Assembly (NCBI RefSeq): GCF_014529945.1
Contig: NZ_JACVFB010000006.1
Coordinates: 372,001 to 436,000 of the forward strand
DNA from: Chitinophaga varians
Lineage (GTDB): Bacteria; Bacteroidota; Bacteroidia; Chitinophagales; Chitinophagaceae
Length of the DNA stretch: 64,000 nucleotides
Reading direction: 5' to 3'
Below, in pieces: positions 27,214-36,252 of this stretch; the first letter of the stretch is position 1; every line of letters starts with the position of its first letter. The position numbers were made by a program, and so were the translations under genes. The notes under the pieces are model-generated. The model was not told where the DNA came from. It made no database searches and worked only from the letters and a program-made list of their open reading frames with translations.

Positions 27214-27753
27214 ATGATCAAGTATTTGTTTTCTTTCGCCCTGTTGATTTTATCGGTAACGACTTTCGCTCAAAAAACGGACACTCTCAAAAACAAAGAG
27301 TTTCAGAAGTTGCTGAAATTCTTTGCCAACGAAAGGTTATTACTTAGAAAAGAGGCCTGTCCTGAGTGTACCTATCTAATTAACATCAAATTGTTTTTTG
27401 ATAAAAACAGGAAGGTAAAGAAGATTATCTTATCAAAATCAACTCCGGAATCGCTTCAAGGTATGTCCGGGAGGCTAGAAAAATTGGACATTAACTGGGG
27501 TTTGTTTGTAGCTAAAGCAGCTGGCAATGACAGTTTCATAGGGATACTACCTGTCGTATTCGCCTGTGAAGGCCCAAAGGATCGGCTGACTCTATCATCC
27601 AAGGGAAGCATATTTGATTTGTATCAGTTTGAAGATGGTTCTCTTTCAGATAAATGGGAGATGAATAAATACCAATTCCTTAATGGTGTTGTCATCACCA
27701 CTACTTCTGTAGAAGTGGATACCGGTGATTATTTCATCAAAAAGAAACAGTAG
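27214..27753 (+). CDS. small secreted protein of unknown function
   Basis: 179 residues with a clear signal peptide (KYLFSFALLILSVTTFAQ). The mature part contains CPECTYLINIKLFFDKNRKV and a beta-rich C-terminal half. The frame is open upstream to 27166, overlapping the preceding gene, but ATG 27214 gives the signal peptide at the N-terminus. It follows the HExxH lipoprotein by 38 bp, so it is probably co-expressed and may be its partner or inhibitor (speculative). Confidence 0.68.
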   Translation: MIKYLFSFALLILSVTTFAQKTDTLKNKEFQKLLKFFANERLLLRKEACPECTYLINIKLFFDKNRKVKKIILSKSTPESLQGMSGRLEKLDINWGLFVAKAAGNDSFIGILPVVFACEGPKDRLTLSSKGSIFDLYQFEDGSLSDKWEMNKYQFLNGVVITTTSVEVDTGDYFIKKKQ

Positions 27754-27807
27754 TTATAGTTTAACTAATTCGTTGCAAAAATACCATTTGCTAACAGAGC
27801 GAAGTCC

Positions 27808-27864
27808 GTTCCGAATCCGCGAACGGGATGCCGAAGGCGGCCCGTTCGATATTCGCGGACGGGT
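27808..27864. repeat. imperfect GC-rich inverted repeat
   Basis: TCCGCGAACGGG and CCCGTTCGATATTCGCGGA face each other across a short GC-rich spacer just past the secreted-protein gene. It is markedly GC-richer than its surroundings. It may be a terminator-like or recombination-related structure; neither is shown. Confidence 0.4.
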
Positions 27865-27877
27865 AGCAACGCTGCTA

Positions 27878-28216
27878 TCATTCTTTCGGCCGTTCCCGGG
27901 ATTGCAATAGTTGCTGAATGTCGTTCTAAAGAAAATAGACCCTCGACCGGATTTTGTACGGCTTTAGTTTGCCATGTTTTATCCCGTCGTAAATGGTAGG
28001 CTTGGTAACCTGAAATAGTTGACAGACCTCACCGACTTTATAGAGGGGCTTGTAGATGAGACCGGGAGTATCATATACCGGGGTACGTACCGGCTGCCTT
28101 TCCAGTTGGCTAACCTCTTCCCGCACCAATACACGCAGCATTTGCCAAAACTGTTCCGGCTCAATTGAAAACAGTATTGGCGCAGCCGTCTGTACGTTTC
28201 TTCCTCTCTTTTCCAT
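27878..28216 (-). pseudogene. excisionase-family HTH gene with an amber stop
   Basis: From ATG 28216 the product opens EKRGRNVQTAAPILFSIEPE and carries VGEVCQLFQVTKPTIYDGIK and KPYKIRSRVYFL, then hits TAG (27928-27926). Directly after, in the same frame, NDIQQLLQSRERPKE-stop (TGA 27880-27878) looks like the rest of the gene. In related proteins a Trp usually stands at this position, so TGG to TAG is the simplest explanation. The frame also stays open upstream to 28444, but that part does not look like this family. Such short HTH proteins often travel with integrative elements. Confidence 0.65.
27955..28038 (+). repeat. direct repeat, right copy (HTH gene segment)
   Basis: Partner of the copy at 25567-25650, same orientation, inside the HTH gene. 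Together they delimit about 2.3 kb. Confidence 0.75.
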
Positions 28217-28765
28217 ATTATACCGATTTATACAGCAAATATGGTTGCTCAGGAAAAAGAAAACAGGTCTTTGAAACTGCTGCTCCAGCAGTTTTAGCTG
28301 TTGGATGCCTTCATCAAATTGCATTGTTTCTAAGATAGTAAAGGCTCCTTCAAAACTCTTTTCTACTTCTACAATGTGGTGGGGCTTCAATTTCGGGCGC
28401 TTATCATGACATGACCTATTTTCTAAAAAATCAAGTGACATCATAAGTAAAGAAAACTATTATACCTCCAATATTTGACTACGATCAAAGTACGATTTCA
28501 GTTAAGACTATTGATTAACATTTTACTTTTTCATGAAGAATTGTGATAAAGAAGAAATTATGGAATACATTCCAGTCCCCACAGGTTTGGATAGTTGAGT
28601 GCTTTTAAATTAATCATGTAAATACGGACTTTTGTAAAGCTAACTTGCAAGAGACTAATAAGATATTTAGTATCTTAGTAAAAGCTGATTAACCTGCATA
28701 AAGTACGGGAAAGCCATCAGGGTTATACAATCGCAACTTGACTAAACACACGACTAAAAAACAAA
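28217..28765. other. gene-poor A+T-rich stretch before the tRNA
   Basis: No convincing gene. On the minus strand a frame continuous with the HTH gene stays open to 28444 (starting MMSLDFLENRS), which might be an N-terminal extension or debris. The rest (28445-28765) shows nothing recognisable. Confidence 0.45.
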
Positions 28766-28789
28766 AAGCCCACGCTCTCGCGCAGGCTT
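28766..28789 (-). terminator. terminator behind tRNA-Lys
   Basis: On the minus strand AAGCCTGCGC pairs (two G-T wobbles) with GCGTGGGCTT around a GAGA loop, followed by TTTGTTTTTT. It lies 12 bases past the tRNA 3' end. Confidence 0.75.
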
Positions 28790-28801
28790 CTCGAATTTCT
28801 G

Positions 28802-28874
28802 TGATCCCGCTGGGACTCGAACCCAGGGCCCATACATTAAAAGTGTATTGCTCTACCAACTGAGCTACGGAATC
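28802..28874 (-). tRNA. tRNA-Lys (anticodon TTT)
   Basis: A 73-nt cloverleaf. The acceptor GATTCCG pairs with CGGGATC (one G-T), the D arm has AGCTCAGTTGGTAGAGC, the anticodon loop is CTTTTAA with anticodon TTT, and the T arm has GGGTTCGAGTCCC. CCA is not encoded. It marks the right border of the decayed accessory region. Confidence 0.95.
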
Positions 28875-28934
28875 ATCATTCAGTTGAATGGAGCGCGAAG
28901 GTATGTATTTATTCCATACTTCCAAAAAAATATT

Positions 28935-29669
28935 TTAAGGAATAATCAGTCTTTCTCCGAAACGCTCTCCGATAGCGGATTTCAGCATTTCTTTTGTGAG
29001 ATAACAATGATTGATAGATTCCATATGCACGGCTGTCACCCGTGTTTGAGCGGGGTGTTGCAGTACTTGTAATACATCTTCGGCTGTCATGGTGATGGGA
29101 TCTCCGGTGAGAAATTGTGCGGCGCCGGCGTTGACGATCGTATGTGTGGGTTGGTATTGGTCAAGTGCTGCTTTCACTTCTTCGCACCAGATGGTGTCGC
29201 CGGCGATATAGAGGCGGTCGGCTCCTTCTTCCAATACAAAGCCGGATACGGGGGCCATCAGTTTGCCGATTTCGCCGGTGCCGTGCTGTCCTCCGGTGCG
29301 GGCTATACGAATACCTTCCCATACAACGGTAGTATCTACCGGGATCAGCTGAGTGAAACCTTGTGCGGTGAGTTTTTCCACATCTTCCGGCTGGCAGAAC
29401 AGCGGTAAATGTTTAGGCACCAGCTGTTGCGCGGCCACGTCCCAGTGGTCACGATGCAGATGCGTGACGATCACGGCATCGATTGTTTCCAGCAGTGTAG
29501 CCAGTTCCGCATCGCTGATGGGCAGGTCTATAAGCGGGTTACGGCGTGTGTTGGCAGCATTGGGAACCGTATCCAGGGCGTCTTTGTGGCTGAGCATAGG
29601 GTCTACCAGTATTTTGTGGGTGCCCCATGCTATGATAAGGGTAGCGTGACGAAGAAACTGTATTTGCAT
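28935..29669 (-). CDS. MBL-fold metal-dependent hydrolase (UlaG-like)
   Basis: 244 residues of the metallo-beta-lactamase fold, UlaG/YtnP-like branch. FLRHATLIIAWGTHKILVDP opens it; THLHRDHWD is the HxHxDH metal site; GGQHGTG, YIAGDTIWCEE and the late AVHMESINHC supply the remaining ligands. It should be a cytosolic Zn or Mn hydrolase of unknown substrate. ATG 29669 (MQIQFLRH) fits the family better than the longer frame to 29702. Confidence 0.85.
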   Translation of the reverse strand: MQIQFLRHATLIIAWGTHKILVDPMLSHKDALDTVPNAANTRRNPLIDLPISDAELATLLETIDAVIVTHLHRDHWDVAAQQLVPKHLPLFCQPEDVEKLTAQGFTQLIPVDTTVVWEGIRIARTGGQHGTGEIGKLMAPVSGFVLEEGADRLYIAGDTIWCEEVKAALDQYQPTHTIVNAGAAQFLTGDPITMTAEDVLQVLQHPAQTRVTAVHMESINHCYLTKEMLKSAIGERFGERLIIP

Positions 29670-29700
29670 AAAATAAGAGATCAGGTAACAAATATACCGC

Positions 29701-29732
29701 AAAAAAATAGTCCGTGCCTGCTAAGCACGGAC
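29701..29732 (-). terminator. terminator behind coaA
   Basis: On the minus strand GTCCGTGC (29732-29725) pairs with GCACGGAC (29717-29710) around TTAGCAG, followed by TATTTTTTT. Confidence 0.88.
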
Positions 29733-29763
29733 CGTTGGTCATATAACGCTAACGAATAAACGC

Positions 29764-30729
29764 TTAAGTCTTCCGTAGTTTAACGGACTGCACAAAATGA
29801 TGATGCCCTTTTTCCAGTATCAGGCTGGCGCGGTAGCGGGTAGGGGCGATATTCTGTTCCAGATTAGGTTTGTTGATATCTTCCCAGATCTGAGTGGCCA
29901 GTTCCACGGTGGCGGCATCCGACAGGTGCGCGTAGCGGTGGAAAAAAGATTCCGGATTCTGGAAGGCGGTTGCCCGCAAAGACTCGAAGCGGGAGATATA
30001 CCATTTACGGATATCTTTTTCTGCGGCATCTACATAAATAGAGAAATCGAAGAAATCAGACACGAAAATGGCCGGGTCTTTGTCTTTCTGTTGCTGACGA
30101 GGCCTTACCTGCAATACGTTCACGCCTTCTACGATCACGATGTCGGGTTGTTCTATCCATTGCAGCTGACCGGGCAGCACATCATATTCCAGGTGGGAGT
30201 AGAGAGGGGCGGCCACTCTTTCTTTGCCGGACTTCACATCGGCCAGAAAATGAATCAGCCTTTTGATATCATAACTTTCAGGGAAGCCTTTACGGTTCAT
30301 GATATTATTGGCATCCAGTATTTTGTTGGGATAGAGGAACCCGTCGGTGGTGACGAGGTCCACCCGTGGATGGTCGGGCCAGGCCTGCAGCAGTCGTTGC
30401 AATACGCGGGCGGTGGTGCTTTTACCTACGGCCACGCTGCCGGCTATGCCGATAATATAAGGCACTTTCAGCTCCTGGCTGCCGAGGAAGCTGCTGGTAG
30501 CTTTATGCAGCGCCTGTGACGATTTAACGTACAAATTAATCAGATGGGCCAGCGGCAGGTATATCTGGGTGATCTCCTCCTGTGTAAGCGGTTCATTCAT
30601 ACCGTGCAGCTGCTCGAGGTCGTAGTAGTCCTGTAGTTGCAACAGCGCGTCACCGCTCGTTTCTGCCCATTCCTCACGGGAGAAAGTGATATAGGGAGTA
30701 TAACGTTCTCGTTTAAGGGACGTGGTCAT
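29764..30729 (-). CDS. coaA: type I pantothenate kinase
   Basis: 321 residues, the normal length of bacterial CoaA. The P-loop GIAGSVAVGKSTTARVLQRL lies near residue 92, followed by VDLVTTDGFLYPNKIL, GFPESYDIKRLIHFL and IVIVEGVNVLQV. It phosphorylates pantothenate, the first committed step of coenzyme A synthesis, in the cytosol. It starts 7 bp after the aldehyde dehydrogenase stop and ends at a terminator, so the two are co-transcribed. Confidence 0.95.
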   Translation of the reverse strand: MTTSLKRERYTPYITFSREEWAETSGDALLQLQDYYDLEQLHGMNEPLTQEEITQIYLPLAHLINLYVKSSQALHKATSSFLGSQELKVPYIIGIAGSVAVGKSTTARVLQRLLQAWPDHPRVDLVTTDGFLYPNKILDANNIMNRKGFPESYDIKRLIHFLADVKSGKERVAAPLYSHLEYDVLPGQLQWIEQPDIVIVEGVNVLQVRPRQQQKDKDPAIFVSDFFDFSIYVDAAEKDIRKWYISRFESLRATAFQNPESFFHRYAHLSDAATVELATQIWEDINKPNLEQNIAPTRYRASLILEKGHHHFVQSVKLRKT

Positions 30730-30736
30730 TTTACAG

Positions 30737-32092
30737 TTATTCTTGTATATAAATAGTCTTGATGTTCAAAAATTCGTGTGTGCCTTCCAGTGACAGCTCC
30801 CTGCCATAGCCGGATTGTTTGACACCGCCAAAAGGCAGCCGTGCATCGGACCGCACCAGGGCGTTGATAAAAACGTTACCGCTTTCTATCCGGGTGGCCA
30901 GGCGTGCGGCCTTGTCCAGGTCGCTGGTCCAGAGCGCGGAGCCCAGGCCGAAGTCAGTCTCGTTGGCCAGTGCGATCGCTTCGTCTTCGTTGGCAGCTTC
31001 AATAATCACGGCCACCGGTCCGAATATCTCTTCCCGGAAAGCGGTCATATTGCTGGTGACGCCGGTCAACAGTGTCGGGGCAAAGTTACATCCTTCATAG
31101 GTGCCGCCCAATTCCAGTTTGGCGCCCTGGCTGATGGTGTCCTGTAGCTGCTTGCCCAGTTCTTCGGCCAGGTCCGGACGGGCCATCGGCCCCATATGGG
31201 TACTGTCGAGCATCGGGTCGCCCTGTTGCAGGTTTTCCAGCAGGCGACGTACCGCGGCGGTGAAGGCCGGCACAATCTCTTTTTCTACGATCCACCGTTT
31301 GGCGGCAATGCAGGACTGTCCTGCGTTCTGCATACGTCCCTGTACGGCGGTCCTGGCGGCGGCCTCCAGATCGGCATCTTTCAGCACGATGAACGGATCG
31401 CTGCCACCCAGCTCCAGTACTGTTTTCTTCAGGTATTTGCCCGCCAGGGCGGCCACGCTTTTACCCGCTGGCGTGCTGCCGGTCAGCGTTACGCCCTGTA
31501 TCCGCGGGTCGGCCACTATCGGCTCCAGGTCCCTGGAGGATACGAGCACCGACTGGAACGTGCCTTCCGGGAAGCCGGATTCCATAAAAACTTTCTCGAT
31601 GGCCAGCGCACAACCACTCACATTGCTGGCGTGTTTCAACAGACCGGTATTGCCGGCTAATACATTGGGAATGGCAAAACGGAAAACCTGCCAGTAAGGA
31701 AAATTCCACGGCATAATGGCGAGAATGATGCCTTTGGGCTCATAACTCACATAACTTTTATAGGCTTCCGACTCGATGGGCCGTGGCTGTAATATTGCTG
31801 TAATGTTATCGGCGAAGTATTCCGCGGTGGCGGCACATTTCATTACCTCCGATCGGGCTTCTTTCAGCGTTTTGCCCATCTCCTGCGTGATCAGGGTGGC
31901 ATGTGCTTCTACGTTGGCTTTTAATGATCCTGCCACCTGCATCATCCATTTCCGGCGCTGCTCCAGGGGTACCTGTAACAGCGTGCGGTAGGCCTTTTCT
32001 CCTGTCTGTAGCTTCTGTTCAATTTCCGCCGGGGTATGCGGCGTGTATTCAGCAATGGTCTTCTGTGTAAACGGATTGATACTTGTAAACAT
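30737..32092 (-). CDS. NAD(P)-dependent aldehyde dehydrogenase (succinate-semialdehyde type)
   Basis: 451 residues of the ALDH family. MPWNFPYWQVFRFAIPNVLA, GSTPAGKSVAALAGKYLKK, the general-base Glu in VLELGGSDPFIVL and the catalytic Cys in NAGQSCIAAKRW are all present, as is EEIFGPVAVI. The length and sequence fit the GabD-like/YneI subgroup that oxidises succinate semialdehyde and other short aldehydes. I chose ATG 32092 (MFTSINPFTQK); the longer frame to 32143 adds residues outside the family. It leads an operon with coaA. Confidence 0.88.
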   Translation of the reverse strand: MFTSINPFTQKTIAEYTPHTPAEIEQKLQTGEKAYRTLLQVPLEQRRKWMMQVAGSLKANVEAHATLITQEMGKTLKEARSEVMKCAATAEYFADNITAILQPRPIESEAYKSYVSYEPKGIILAIMPWNFPYWQVFRFAIPNVLAGNTGLLKHASNVSGCALAIEKVFMESGFPEGTFQSVLVSSRDLEPIVADPRIQGVTLTGSTPAGKSVAALAGKYLKKTVLELGGSDPFIVLKDADLEAAARTAVQGRMQNAGQSCIAAKRWIVEKEIVPAFTAAVRRLLENLQQGDPMLDSTHMGPMARPDLAEELGKQLQDTISQGAKLELGGTYEGCNFAPTLLTGVTSNMTAFREEIFGPVAVIIEAANEDEAIALANETDFGLGSALWTSDLDKAARLATRIESGNVFINALVRSDARLPFGGVKQSGYGRELSLEGTHEFLNIKTIYIQE

Positions 32093-32186
32093 AGCTGTAA
32101 CCTTTTTGCCCGTAAGCAGTGAAATAATGACAAATTTAGCCATTTCATATTAAACACTCTTTCCGGCAGGGATGAACGGAGAACTG

Positions 32187-32194
32187 TATCTTTG
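32187..32194 (+). promoter_or_regulatory. -7 element of the MFS gene promoter
   Basis: TATCTTTG fits the Bacteroidota -7 consensus TAnnTTTG. Transcription would start near 32201, which makes ATG 32216 the natural start and rules out the upstream ATG at 32192. The -33 box is weak. Confidence 0.5.
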
Positions 32195-32215
32195 CATCTC
32201 CAAAAGACAGGTTAT

Positions 32216-33373
32216 ATGGCATTAAGCAGATGGAACATCATGATCATGGCCCTGTGTACGGGGCTTATCGTAGCAAATATTTATTATAGTCAGCCGCTGC
32301 TGGTACTGATGAGCCAGGAGTTCGGCGTATCGGAAAGCAACGCGGGACAGGTGACTTTCTTTACACAGGTAGGTTATGCGCTGGGACTCCTCTTCTGCGT
32401 ACCGCTGGGTGACAAGCTGGAGCGTAAAGGGCAGATCATCGCCATGACCACAACAGCCGTAGCAGCCCTCGCAGCGGCAGGCTTCTCCCAAAACATCCTG
32501 ATGCTCAAAATCACCGGACTGCTGATCGGGTTTACTTCTGTGGTGCCTCAACTGATACTGCCGCTGGCAGCGCATCTGACAGATGCGGCCAACAGAGGCA
32601 AGGTGATCGGTACTATCATGAGCGGACTGCTGGTAGGGATACTTTTATCCCGCACGCTGAGCGGTGTGGTAGGCCACCATTGGGGCTGGCGCGCTATGTT
32701 CTTCATCGCTGCCGGTATCAGCGCATTACTGGTGGTGATAATGATCTTTACGTTTCCCCAAAGCAGGCCACAGTTTACCGGTAGTTATGGCGACCTGATG
32801 AAGTCGCTGCTTACGCTGGCAAAGGAACAACCCATGCTGCGCGAAGCATCTGCCATCAATGCCTGCTGCTTTGCCATGTTCGGGATGTTCTGGACAACAG
32901 TGGTATTTCTGTTGTCTGAAAAACCATTCCTGTATACGAGCGAACAGATCGGCCTGATGGGACTGGCTGCGGCGGCGGGCGCACTGGGTGCCCCATTGAT
33001 TGGACGCATCGCAGATAAAAAGAATCCGCGTATAGCCATTGGGTATGGTATCATCTTCCTGTTGGCGGGTTATGCGATGTTTTATGTCTTCCAGGCAAAC
33101 ATCATTGGAATCATCATCGGTATCATCGCAATAGACCTCGGTTTACAAGGTATCCATGTGTCTAACCAAACACGCATATACGCACTGCTGCCGGAAGCAC
33201 GTAACCGGTTGAATACCGTGTTTATGACCACCAGCTTTATCGGTACCTCTATTGGTTCAGGACTGGGGTTGTGGGTTTGGTCAGTTGGCAAATGGAACGG
33301 AGTCTGTTTGGCCGGCACACTGCTGATACTCACTGCATTGGTGATCTATCTCGCTACCTACAAAAAGAAATAG
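32216..33373 (+). CDS. MFS transporter
   Basis: 385 residues with about 12 membrane spans. The family loop after helix 2 is GDKLERKGQI, and the second half repeats it as GRIADKKNPRI. The N-terminus (LSRWNIMIMALCTGLIVANI) and NQTRIYALLPEARNRLNT place it in the drug/sugar-efflux type branch. It is an inner-membrane secondary transporter with unknown substrate. It is divergent from the aldehyde dehydrogenase-coaA operon. Confidence 0.9.
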   Translation: MALSRWNIMIMALCTGLIVANIYYSQPLLVLMSQEFGVSESNAGQVTFFTQVGYALGLLFCVPLGDKLERKGQIIAMTTTAVAALAAAGFSQNILMLKITGLLIGFTSVVPQLILPLAAHLTDAANRGKVIGTIMSGLLVGILLSRTLSGVVGHHWGWRAMFFIAAGISALLVVIMIFTFPQSRPQFTGSYGDLMKSLLTLAKEQPMLREASAINACCFAMFGMFWTTVVFLLSEKPFLYTSEQIGLMGLAAAAGALGAPLIGRIADKKNPRIAIGYGIIFLLAGYAMFYVFQANIIGIIIGIIAIDLGLQGIHVSNQTRIYALLPEARNRLNTVFMTTSFIGTSIGSGLGLWVWSVGKWNGVCLAGTLLILTALVIYLATYKKK

Positions 33374-33540
33374 CACACAGGCTACGTGCTAAAATCATGA
33401 CCATGCCTTCTCTGTATCACATGCGTGCGCTATAACCACACTTCCGGTTATCAGGGTCAAAACTCCTTATGTCCCATCCAGAGACAATAATCTGATCATC
33501 ACGGTTCCCTGATAAATCAGGAATTTGAACAACATCGTAG

Positions 33541-33566
33541 CCCAGGGCTTTAGCTCTGGGTTTTTT
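33541..33566 (+). terminator. hairpin with T-run downstream of the MFS gene
   Basis: CCCAGGGC and GCTCTGGG form an 8-bp stem (one G-T) followed by six T. It lies 170 bases past the MFS stop, so it may end that transcript. The intervening bases 33374-33540 show no gene. Confidence 0.65.
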
Positions 33567-33576
33567 GGATAAAAAA

Positions 33577-33607
33577 AGAACGGCCGACCATTTGGTCAGC
33601 CGTTCTT
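33577..33607 (-). terminator. terminator behind pyk
   Basis: A stem of about 13 bp (33577-33589 with 33594-33606, one G-T) around a 4-base loop, with an A-run on the plus strand that reads as a T-run on the minus strand. Confidence 0.8.
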
Positions 33608-33634
33608 TTTACAGATATCGGATTCCCGCCGAAA

Positions 33635-35122
33635 CTATTCCACGCGGGTAATTTTGAGCATATTGGTCGGCAGGTGCAGTTTTACCGGTGTGCTACCAGT
33701 GTTTACGGCCACATCGCCCACTTTGATGAATCCTCTTTCTTTCAGGATGTTGATCTGATCGAATACGATATCATCGAGGCTTTCTTCTTCTTCGTAGTAG
33801 AAGGCGCGTACACCCCAGCTGAGGCTCAGCTGATTCACCAGTGTTCTTTCTTTGGTGAATACATACAGCGGAGAGCGTGGACGGTAGCTGCTCAGCATAA
33901 AGCCGGTATAGCCGCTCTGGGTCATGCCGATGAGGGCATCTGCATCCAGGTCTTCCGCGATTTTACAGGCGTTGTAGCACAGCGCGTCGCTGAGGAAGGT
34001 AGGAGAGTGGCGGTGAGGGATCAGGTTACGGTTGTAGATGATCGCTTCTTTTTCCACTTCCATGATGATTTTGTGCATGGTCTGGATCACCAGTTCAGGG
34101 AACTGTCCGGTGGCGGTTTCACCGCTGAGCATCACGGCGTCGGAGCCTTCCAGTACGGCGTTGGCCACGTCGGTGATTTCGGAACGGTTCGGACGGGTAC
34201 GGTCGATCATGCTTTCCATCATCTGTGTAGCCACGATAACGGGCTTCGCACGGTGGATACATTTGCGGATAATATCTTTCTGGATCATCGGGATCTGTTC
34301 TACCGGCAGTTCCACGCCGAGGTCACCACGGGCGATCATCACGCCATCACTTTCCCAGATGATTTCTTTCAGGTTTTGGATCGCCTCCGGTTTTTCGATC
34401 TTGGAGATGATCTTGATTTTGGAGTTCCTTGCTTCCAGGCGTTTACGCAGATCGGCCAGGTCTTTTACGCTGCGTACGAAAGACAGCGCTACCCAGTCCA
34501 GTTCCTGATCGATAATGAACTCGAGGTCCACGACATCTTTTTCTGTCAGGGCAGGCAGGGACACTTTGGTGTCTGGCAGGTTAAAACCTTTTTTGGAAGA
34601 CAGTACGCCGGGTAAGCTTACTTCTGCCTTGATTTCACCGGTAGGAAGCAGTTCCTTTACTACTGTTTCGATTTTACCATCGTCCAGCAGAATTTTCTGG
34701 CCAATGCGAAGATCTTTGTACAGGTCAGGGTAGGAAACGTAAATTTTTTCCATGTTGCCCACTACTTTTTCGTTGACAAAGGTGAGGATATCACCTTTTT
34801 TCAGCGGCAGGGCGTTATTTTCAATTTCACCAACGCGGAGTTTAGGTCCCTGAAGGTCTCCGAGCATGGCTACGTTGTAAGGTTCGGTTTTGTTGATCTG
34901 ACGGATATATTCGATGATCCGCAGTTTATCTTCATGCGAGCCGTGTGAAAAGTTGAGGCGGAATACGTTTACGCCTGCTTTCACCAGCGCCAGCAGCTGT
35001 TCATAGGTATCACAGGCCGGACCAACGGTTGCCACGATTTTTGTTTTGCGGGAAGAGTGTGCTCTACCGGCAGCGTTGTCCATCTGCTTGTGATAGTATT
35101 TCGAAAGATCCTTTGTACTCAT
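33635..35122 (-). CDS. pyk: pyruvate kinase
   Basis: 495 residues. TKIVATVGPACDTYEQLLAL, RLNFSHGSHEDKLR, the catalytic Lys region KIISKIEKPEA, the metal-binding MIARGDLGVELP and ATQMMESMI follow the order of the family. The enzyme makes ATP and pyruvate from phosphoenolpyruvate in glycolysis. It begins 12 bp after pfkA and ends at a terminator. Confidence 0.97.
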   Translation of the reverse strand: MSTKDLSKYYHKQMDNAAGRAHSSRKTKIVATVGPACDTYEQLLALVKAGVNVFRLNFSHGSHEDKLRIIEYIRQINKTEPYNVAMLGDLQGPKLRVGEIENNALPLKKGDILTFVNEKVVGNMEKIYVSYPDLYKDLRIGQKILLDDGKIETVVKELLPTGEIKAEVSLPGVLSSKKGFNLPDTKVSLPALTEKDVVDLEFIIDQELDWVALSFVRSVKDLADLRKRLEARNSKIKIISKIEKPEAIQNLKEIIWESDGVMIARGDLGVELPVEQIPMIQKDIIRKCIHRAKPVIVATQMMESMIDRTRPNRSEITDVANAVLEGSDAVMLSGETATGQFPELVIQTMHKIIMEVEKEAIIYNRNLIPHRHSPTFLSDALCYNACKIAEDLDADALIGMTQSGYTGFMLSSYRPRSPLYVFTKERTLVNQLSLSWGVRAFYYEEEESLDDIVFDQINILKERGFIKVGDVAVNTGSTPVKLHLPTNMLKITRVE

Positions 35123-35134
35123 AAGTCTTATTTT

Positions 35135-36115
35135 TTAACTCGCAAGAATTTTAACAATCTTAAACCATTCGGGGTCAATTTCCTGTTTTGCTTTAACGGC
35201 TTTGTCCAGGGGGGTGTAATGGATCTTGTCGTTTACGATCCCGATCATGACATTGTGAATGCCTTCGAGGAGGGCGTCTACAGCGGCATAGCCCATGCGG
35301 CTTGCCAGGATACGGTCTGTACAGGAGGGAGAACCACCCCTTTGGATATGTCCAAGGATACATACTCTGGTATCCAGTTGCGGACAACTTTCTTTAATGC
35401 GGCGTGCTACTTCATTGGCGCCGCCGGTTTCGTCACCTTCGGCCACCACGATCAGATTAACCAGTTTTTTGCGGCGTTCATTGGCCTGCAATTCTTCAAT
35501 AATGTCGTGTAATTCGGTTTTGCGTTCCGGCATCATAATATGCTCGGCACCAGTGGCGATACCGCTGTGTAATGCGATGTAACCGGCATCACGGCCCATT
35601 ACTTCGATCACAAACAACCGGTCATGCGCGTCTGCAGTGTCCCTGATTTTGTCAATGGCATCGATCGCAGTATTCACCGCCGTATCAAAACCAATGGTGT
35701 TGTCAGTTCCCGCAATGTCCTTGTCAATAGTACCAGGCAAGCCTATACAGGGAATGTCAAATTCCTGGCTGAATTTCTGAGCCCCATTGAACGAACCATC
35801 TCCCCCGATCACAATCAAACCGTCAATGTTGTGCTTTTTCAGATTTTCATAAGCTTTTTTTCGCCCTTCATATTCATAGAACTCTTTGCACCGGGCGGTC
35901 TTTAAGATGGTGCCTCCGCGTTGAATAATGTTGGCAACAGATTTGGACTCCATCGGGAAAATCTCATTCTTTAAAATTCCCCTATATCCATACATGACGC
36001 CGAACACATTCAGCTGATGATAAATGCCCGTTCTTACCACCGCACGAACGGCTGCGTTCATGCCCGGGGCATCTCCACCGGAGGTAAGGACTGCAATGTT
36101 GTTCAATTTTTTCAT
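35135..36115 (-). CDS. pfkA: ATP-dependent 6-phosphofructokinase
   Basis: 326 residues. LTSGGDAPGMNAAVRAVVR at the N-terminus (ATP site), GGDGSFNGA, the catalytic GTIDKDIAGTDNTIGFDTA and EVMGRDAGYIALHSGIATGA are standard for bacterial PfkA. GGDGS in place of GGGDS-like PPi variants fits ATP use. With pyk it forms an operon joining two control points of glycolysis. Confidence 0.97.
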   Translation of the reverse strand: MKKLNNIAVLTSGGDAPGMNAAVRAVVRTGIYHQLNVFGVMYGYRGILKNEIFPMESKSVANIIQRGGTILKTARCKEFYEYEGRKKAYENLKKHNIDGLIVIGGDGSFNGAQKFSQEFDIPCIGLPGTIDKDIAGTDNTIGFDTAVNTAIDAIDKIRDTADAHDRLFVIEVMGRDAGYIALHSGIATGAEHIMMPERKTELHDIIEELQANERRKKLVNLIVVAEGDETGGANEVARRIKESCPQLDTRVCILGHIQRGGSPSCTDRILASRMGYAAVDALLEGIHNVMIGIVNDKIHYTPLDKAVKAKQEIDPEWFKIVKILAS

Positions 36116-36147
36116 ATAAATTGCTAAAAAAATATCTTAAAGGCGCA

Positions 36148-36155
36148 CAAAAATA
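36148..36155 (-). promoter_or_regulatory. candidate -7 element of the pfkA-pyk operon
   Basis: On the minus strand TATTTTTG fits the TAnnTTTG consensus about 33 bases upstream of the pfkA ATG. The matching -33 box is weak. Confidence 0.4.
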
Positions 36156-36252
36156 ACATTTTGCAATTGTTTTCTAACAGTTATCTTATGAATTAACCTA
36201 AATATTTAATTTTAATCAAACAAAGTAGCTAATTTTTTTAAAAAATATAGGC

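Noticed and set aside
28766..28874. Duplicate of the tRNA-Lys 3' end as an attachment site
   Set aside because: I looked for a second copy of the tRNA end in the accessory stretch and did not see one, so no integration site is claimed.
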